Source: Thermodesulfovibrionales bacterium
Lineage (GTDB): Bacteria; Nitrospirota; Thermodesulfovibrionia; Thermodesulfovibrionales; SM23-35
DNA: 8,692 nt
Assembly (NCBI GenBank): GCA_020053565.1
Contig: JAGVMY010000064.1
Location: 1-8,692 of the forward strand
Direction of reading: 5' to 3'
In this document: positions 5,543 through 8,692 of the stretch, piece by piece
Layout of the letters: each line of letters opens with the position of its first letter
Numbering within the stretch: the stretch's first letter is position 1
Notes under the pieces: generated by a model
What the model was told of the DNA's origin: nothing
Seen by the model: the letters and a program-made list of their open reading frames with translations, nothing else
Databases searched by the model: none
Translations under genes and position numbers: made by a program

Positions 5543-5632
5543 CATGGTGGTATAGTTATTTATGGGACATGACACTAATTATGTCTCGTCAATTTAAAAC
5601 GGTTATTCTCTGTTTTCTAATCATGACCGGAA

Positions 5633-6691
5633 TCAAAGCACTGTCCATTGTTGAGGCATGAAAAGCCTTTCATAGGTCATGAGTGCAAATCTGTCTGTCA
5701 TACCTGCAATAAAGTCGCATACCACATGGTGTCGGTACGACTCGATTCCGAGTTTGTTAATTTTTTCTTCTTTTGGAATGTCAACAAATATTTCTTCCAC
5801 ATGGTCAAGGTAATAGTCATAGAGATCACGCAAAATCTTTTTTGCCTTTTGAAATTCCTTTTTTATTTTATCGCTTTCGTATACCTGCTCATAGAGAAAA
5901 TCCCTGAGCAAATATATTGCAGACGATACGTCGTCACTCATACAGAGTTCCTCGAGGTCTTTTTCTTTAGAGCGATAGATGAGGTCTTTAACCATTGTAT
6001 CTATCCTTTGAGAATGCGTATCGCCGAGGACTTTAATGATCCCCTTCGGGATATCTGATTTCTTAATCACCTCTGCCCTCAATGCATCATCGAGGTCATG
6101 GTTAACATAGGCGATAATATCAGAGACACGCACTACCTGACCCTCAAGAGTATCTGCTCTTTCACTCTTCTTATCAGGGATAATCAAGCCCTTGCCCTTT
6201 GAGTGCTTCACTATTCCATTTCTTACCTCATGGGTAAGATTTAATCCCTTTCCGTTCTGCTCAAGGAAATCTATTACCCGGAGGCTCTGCTTATAATGGT
6301 CAAATCCACCAGGATGTATCTCCCTTAACAATGCCTCGCCAGCATGTCCAAAGGGTGTATGACCCAAATCATGACCCAAAGCAATAGCTTCTGTTAAATC
6401 TTCATTTAGTCTCAATGCCCTTGCTATTGTCCTTGCTATCTGTGATACCTCAAGCACATGGGTGAGTCGTGTCCTATAATGGTCACCCTTTGGCGCAAGA
6501 AATACCTGTGTCTTGTGCTTCAACCGTCTGAATGATTTTGAATGGATGATTCTGTCTCTATCTCTCTGGAAGCATGTCCTTATCTCACCTTCCTTCTCAG
6601 GCTTCATCCTGCCTTTGCTCCGGGAACTCAGGCGCGCCTTCGGATGAAGGGTTTTCCTTTCTATCTCTTCTGTCTGCTCACGAATAGTCAT
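5633..6691 (-). CDS. dgt: dGTPase-like HD-domain deoxynucleoside triphosphate triphosphohydrolase
   Basis: This 352-residue protein is about the normal length of the shorter dGTPase-like proteins. These cytosolic enzymes cleave dNTP to deoxynucleoside plus triphosphate. Family landmarks in order are: the N-terminal SSRSKGRMKPEKEGEIRTCF; FQRDRDRIIHSKSFRRLKHKTQVF (41-64); LTHVLEVSQIARTIAR with His78; IALGHDLGHTPFGHAGE with His107-Asp108 and His111/His116; FDHYKQSLRV; and RVSDIIAYVNHD with Asp190. His78, His107, Asp108 and Asp190 are the four metal ligands of an HD site, all present, so the enzyme should be active. The ATG at 6691 fits the family start (MTIREQTEEIERKTLHP), although no good ribosome site precedes it. 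The C-terminal MTYERLF matches family endings. Substrate preference among dNTPs cannot be read. The gene is 119 bases from the PPC gene, probably with its own promoter. Confidence 0.92.
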   Translation of the reverse strand: MTIREQTEEIERKTLHPKARLSSRSKGRMKPEKEGEIRTCFQRDRDRIIHSKSFRRLKHKTQVFLAPKGDHYRTRLTHVLEVSQIARTIARALRLNEDLTEAIALGHDLGHTPFGHAGEALLREIHPGGFDHYKQSLRVIDFLEQNGKGLNLTHEVRNGIVKHSKGKGLIIPDKKSERADTLEGQVVRVSDIIAYVNHDLDDALRAEVIKKSDIPKGIIKVLGDTHSQRIDTMVKDLIYRSKEKDLEELCMSDDVSSAIYLLRDFLYEQVYESDKIKKEFQKAKKILRDLYDYYLDHVEEIFVDIPKEEKINKLGIESYRHHVVCDFIAGMTDRFALMTYERLFMPQQWTVL

Positions 6692-6740
6692 GGATTGTTT
6701 TTTTATACTTGTAAATAAATTATTTCTTCTAAAACGTAAA

Positions 6741-6767
6741 CGTTAACATAAGTATCTCGTTAACATC
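6741..6767. repeat. Two CGTTAACAT direct repeats upstream of the dGTPase gene
   Basis: CGTTAACAT occurs at 6741-6749 and 6759-6767, 18 bases apart start to start. Each copy contains the 6-base palindrome GTTAAC. They lie 50-76 bases upstream of the dGTPase ATG in a stretch otherwise rich in A and T. The spacing suits a dimeric regulator binding near a promoter, but a chance repeat in AT-rich DNA is also possible. Confidence 0.3.
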
Positions 6768-6810
6768 AGCAATTATCTATTATGATACTATTTTTATCTT
6801 AATCATCTTA

Positions 6811-7251
6811 TTATTTCAACAGCTTCAAAAGCGTGAGCCCTGAAGCTGGGTCAAACTCCCTCTGAGCGCTAATTCCCTCTATCTCTATTATAACAGCCTC
6901 CAGGACAAGGAATGTCTCTGATATCTCTCTGAGACAGCCAACCTTCACCATATCTTTTTTCCCGAATGCACCGTGGAAATGAATCTTTGGTTCATCGCCC
7001 TGCCAGAATATGGTACCAATGCCTAAAACCTCGTGACTTTCTCCCAATTCCTTCCACACTGGTGTAGGAGGTATCTCTTCTCTTTCAGGTCCGACAACAA
7101 TCTTCCCCTGCCTCAGTCCACCAATAAGAAAAAATACTGCACCCCTTACATTCTCCTTTTTTGCAATATCAGAGATGTTTCCAAGAATATCCTCCTTGTC
7201 TTCAAACCTTGCGACAACAACCCGGCCAGTCCTGCCTATCTGATAGTTCAT
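6811..7251 (-). CDS. PPC/DUF296 domain protein
   Basis: This 146-residue protein is one PPC (plants and prokaryotes conserved, DUF296) domain and close to the normal size of free-standing bacterial members, which form trimers. Seen: VVVARFEDKEDILGNISDIAKKENVRGAVFFLIGGLRQGKIVVGP at the N-terminal half, then HEVLGIGTIFWQGDEPKIHFHGAFG (73-97) with the His91-x-His93 metal pair, then MVKVGCLREISETFLVLEAVIIEI. In many bacterial members the later position is Gly-His, giving a third zinc ligand. Here it is Gly105-Cys106, which could still bind metal. The biochemical function of bacterial PPC proteins is not settled; some act in DNA binding or cofactor metabolism. A strong AGGAGGT ribosome site lies 4 bases before the ATG. 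It is divergent from the CGGC gene. Confidence 0.85.
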   Translation of the reverse strand: MNYQIGRTGRVVVARFEDKEDILGNISDIAKKENVRGAVFFLIGGLRQGKIVVGPEREEIPPTPVWKELGESHEVLGIGTIFWQGDEPKIHFHGAFGKKDMVKVGCLREISETFLVLEAVIIEIEGISAQREFDPASGLTLLKLLK

Positions 7252-7280
7252 GATACCTCCTGATCTGCATTATTTGAGTT

Positions 7281-7286
7281 AATTAT
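7281..7286 (-). promoter_or_regulatory. Candidate -10 box for the PPC/DUF296 gene
   Basis: The minus strand carries a perfect TATAAT at 7286-7281, 30 bases above the PPC ATG. No good -35 is seen at 16-18 bases (TTTCTC is the nearest). The motif is also nearly symmetric, so its direction is uncertain. It lies in the 165-base divergent gap shared with the CGGC gene. Confidence 0.3.
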
Positions 7287-7416
7287 AATCCACTTAAGGC
7301 TGACTGAGAAAGCCTTTCCTCTATCAAATTATAAGGTATACGCCTTTATTGCAATGGAATATTTCTTATGATAATCTAACTCGTGCATATATTCTTTTAA
7401 TAAGGAGGAGATTTTT

Positions 7417-7785
7417 ATGGAAAAGAAAAGGATAGCCATAATAGCATGTAAAAACATTAAGGGAATCAGTTGTGTTGGTGGCTGTATGAAGTGTTTTAAA
7501 GGGATAACAGAAAGAGCAGGTGAGTATGAGAGATGGAAGGATTATGAGGTAGAATTGTTTGGTATGGATGACTGTGGTGGTTGTCCTGGCGTGATCATGC
7601 CAAAAGTGGCGCTCATGATGGATATGGGGAAATTATATGACAGGGATTTTGATGCCATCCACCTGGGCACCTGTTTAATGAAGGCTACACAAACTGCCAA
7701 ATGCCCGATTGATGTTGAAGACCTTAAAAAGAAGATCGAAGGCAAGTTCCAGAAAGAGGTAATCCCCGGGACACATCCTTATTAA
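7417..7785 (+). CDS. CGGC domain-containing cysteine-rich protein
   Basis: This is the only plus-strand gene in the window, 122 residues, about the full length of the CGGC family (PF08821). Eight cysteines are seen: Cys11 (IIACKNI), Cys19/Cys23/Cys26 (SCVGGCMKC), Cys53 and Cys56 (DDCGGCPG), Cys86 (IHLGTCL) and Cys96 (AKCPID). The end GTHPY is also a family feature. The arrangement suggests metal or iron-sulfur binding or thiol chemistry. The family is common in anaerobes but has no established reaction. No signal peptide is present, so it is cytosolic. A strong AGGAGG ribosome site stands 8 bases before the ATG. A poor promoter candidate is TTGCAA at 7349-7354 with TAATCT at 7372-7377. It is convergent with the kinase-like gene 61 bases downstream, and no hairpin with a T-run separates them. 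Confidence 0.88.
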   Translation: MEKKRIAIIACKNIKGISCVGGCMKCFKGITERAGEYERWKDYEVELFGMDDCGGCPGVIMPKVALMMDMGKLYDRDFDAIHLGTCLMKATQTAKCPIDVEDLKKKIEGKFQKEVIPGTHPY

Positions 7786-7846
7786 CTTTGTGGAGGATCT
7801 TGCTACACTCAAGAGGAATTAATAGAGAAGCCTGAACCTGTCAGCC

Positions 7847-8692
7847 TTACGATTCTTTCAAAACCATTGATAGGGCGGTGGGGATATTTCTTATGATCTC
7901 TGAAACCTGTGTGGCTGGAGTAGGTTGGGCAAGCTGCCCTGCCAGGCGGTTGATCTTGGCTCCGAGGATTGAGGCCTCCTCTATCGGGTATCCTCCATGG
8001 ATCAGGGCAGAGACGATCCCTGTAAGGGTATCACCTGTTCCACCAATGGGCTCCAGTGATTCCACATTGGGTTTGTCAATCTCACCTGTTATCTCTCCAT
8101 GGGCACAAATATAATCCTTAATCCCTTTTACCAGTAAAATCCTGGCGGCATTTTTACCTTCATATGCCCTTTTAATGAGAGGTATCACATTATGTTCCTC
8201 CTGCAGGATAAAACCACGAGTATAGAAGGGATGAGGGGCTTTCTCATCTGCTAAGAATGCCAGCTCACCTATGTCGGGTGTAAAAAGGTCATAGGAAGGA
8301 GCAAACCCGCTCATTTTAGCCACATACATATAGCCTGCATCAGCAATGAGAATAGGTTTTTCTGATCTCTTTTCGATTGTCCATAAGAGTTGGTCATGCC
8401 AGAAGACATCTGGCATGAGATAATGGAATGTAAGAATCTTTGCGGGGATATCTAAGAGGTTATCCTTAAGATAACTATAAAGTTTCCGGCTCCCATCTCC
8501 CAGACCGATGTCACCTACTGTAAACCCGACAGGGGGAGGAAGCCCCATTTCTGAACAAACTATGGCTGCAGCAGTTATCATGGCCTGAAAGCCACGATGA
8601 ATGGGGAAGGAGTCTTTGCCTATAGTTACATTATTATCATTTTTGATAATCTCACCTGAAAGAACGGGTAGACCCTTCAGAGGGATGGTACC
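7847..8692 (-). CDS. Ribokinase-fold protein related to ADP-dependent NAD(P)H-hydrate dehydratase, 5' end missing
   Basis: The frame is open through the right edge, so the true start lies beyond 8692. An ATG at 8581 is internal, because in-frame coding-like sequence (GTIPLKGLPVLSGEIIKN, then FPIHRGFQAM) precedes it. In all, 281 residues are visible. Counted from Met at 8581: DIGLGDGSRKLYSYL (24-38), ILIADAGYMYVAKMSG, LFTPDIGELAFLAD (99-112, like the TPxxGE motif of YjeF/NnrD proteins), ILLVKGIKDYI, and the anion-hole motif IGGTGDTLTGIVSALI (179-194) with catalytic Asp184. These support a ribokinase-superfamily fold closest to NAD(P)HX dehydratases, which repair hydrated NAD(P)H. The family is often labelled only sugar kinase, and the substrate is unproven. 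The middle part (TFHYLMPDVFWHDQLLWTIE) is not typical of NnrD, so a different substrate is possible. Confidence 0.7.
   Translation of the reverse strand, partial: GTIPLKGLPVLSGEIIKNDNNVTIGKDSFPIHRGFQAMITAAAIVCSEMGLPPPVGFTVGDIGLGDGSRKLYSYLKDNLLDIPAKILTFHYLMPDVFWHDQLLWTIEKRSEKPILIADAGYMYVAKMSGFAPSYDLFTPDIGELAFLADEKAPHPFYTRGFILQEEHNVIPLIKRAYEGKNAARILLVKGIKDYICAHGEITGEIDKPNVESLEPIGGTGDTLTGIVSALIHGGYPIEEASILGAKINRLAGQLAQPTPATQVSEIIRNIPTALSMVLKES

Larger units (their letters stand above)
5114..5632. other. Intergenic repeat-rich scar between dGTPase and ferritin genes
   Basis: About 520 bases hold no intact gene. From low to high coordinate there are: the ferritin promoter (5160-5187), an AT-rich stretch without recognisable signal (about 5190-5285), a nested palindrome (5289-5366), a decayed transposase start with a probable insertion-sequence end (5373-5476), a second palindromic repeat (5491-5542), and a last 90 bases in which GGGACATGACAC (about 5569-5580) might be another worn element end. 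No clear terminator follows the dGTPase gene. Confidence 0.6.

Noticed and set aside
7786..7846. Bidirectional terminator between the convergent CGGC and kinase-like genes
   Set aside because: Only a 4-base pairing (CTGA...TCAG near 7832-7844) is seen and there is no T-run, too weak to call.
8579..8581. ATG at 8581 as the start of the kinase-like gene
   Set aside because: The frame stays open to the window edge and the upstream 37 codons read as coding sequence, so the start is outside the window.
1..8692. CRISPR array, tRNA or rRNA genes, phage or integron structures
   Set aside because: No regularly spaced repeats, no tRNA-like TTCGANTC arms in cloverleaf context, no rRNA signature segments and no integrase or phage genes were seen.

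Overview
The window is a moderately AT-rich bacterial segment. All genes lie on the minus strand except one small plus-strand gene at 7417-7785. The mix of families points to an anaerobic or microaerophilic Gram-negative of the Nitrospirota or Desulfobacterota type: a MauE/DoxX-TlpA redox cassette, a Tll0287-like sensor, tandem Usp, an encapsulated-ferritin-like protein, a CGGC protein, and scattered short palindromic repeats. This placement is inference from gene content; there is no rRNA or other phylogenetic marker. No rRNA, tRNA, CRISPR array or complete mobile element was seen.

Right part (5633-8692): reading down from the right edge, there is a 5'-truncated ribokinase-fold protein related to NAD(P)H-hydrate dehydratase (7847-8692). 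It is convergent with the cysteine-rich CGGC protein (7417-7785). The CGGC gene is divergent from a PPC/DUF296 protein (6811-7251), which is followed by a dGTPase-like HD phosphohydrolase (5633-6691). These look like housekeeping or loosely linked genes.

Centre (3019-5632): a gap of about 520 bases holds a long nested palindrome, a decayed transposase start with a probable insertion-sequence end, and a second palindromic repeat. It is therefore a repeat-rich scar. It ends at a good sigma70-like promoter reading into a 93-residue ferritin closely resembling the ferritin part of archaeal encapsulin fusions. Next come a tandem universal stress protein and a LipM-type octanoyl/lipoate transferase. 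These three may be cotranscribed as an oxidative or metabolic stress group.

Left part (1-3018): a short frame remnant resembling DUF2283 sits in frame behind the lipM stop. Then comes a probable operon: an exported TlpA/thioredoxin-fold protein, a protein joining a cytoplasmic cyclic-nucleotide-binding domain through one membrane helix to a periplasmic rhodanese-like domain, a MauE/DoxX membrane protein with a CGC motif, a small lipoprotein, and the start of a membrane sensor with a Tll0287-like (DUF3365) domain. The cassette looks like a periplasmic thiol-redox or sulfur-handling module with an unusual sensory component. The rhodanese-like domain lacks the catalytic cysteine, which argues for a sensing or binding role rather than sulfur transfer. 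This is the most interesting system in the window.
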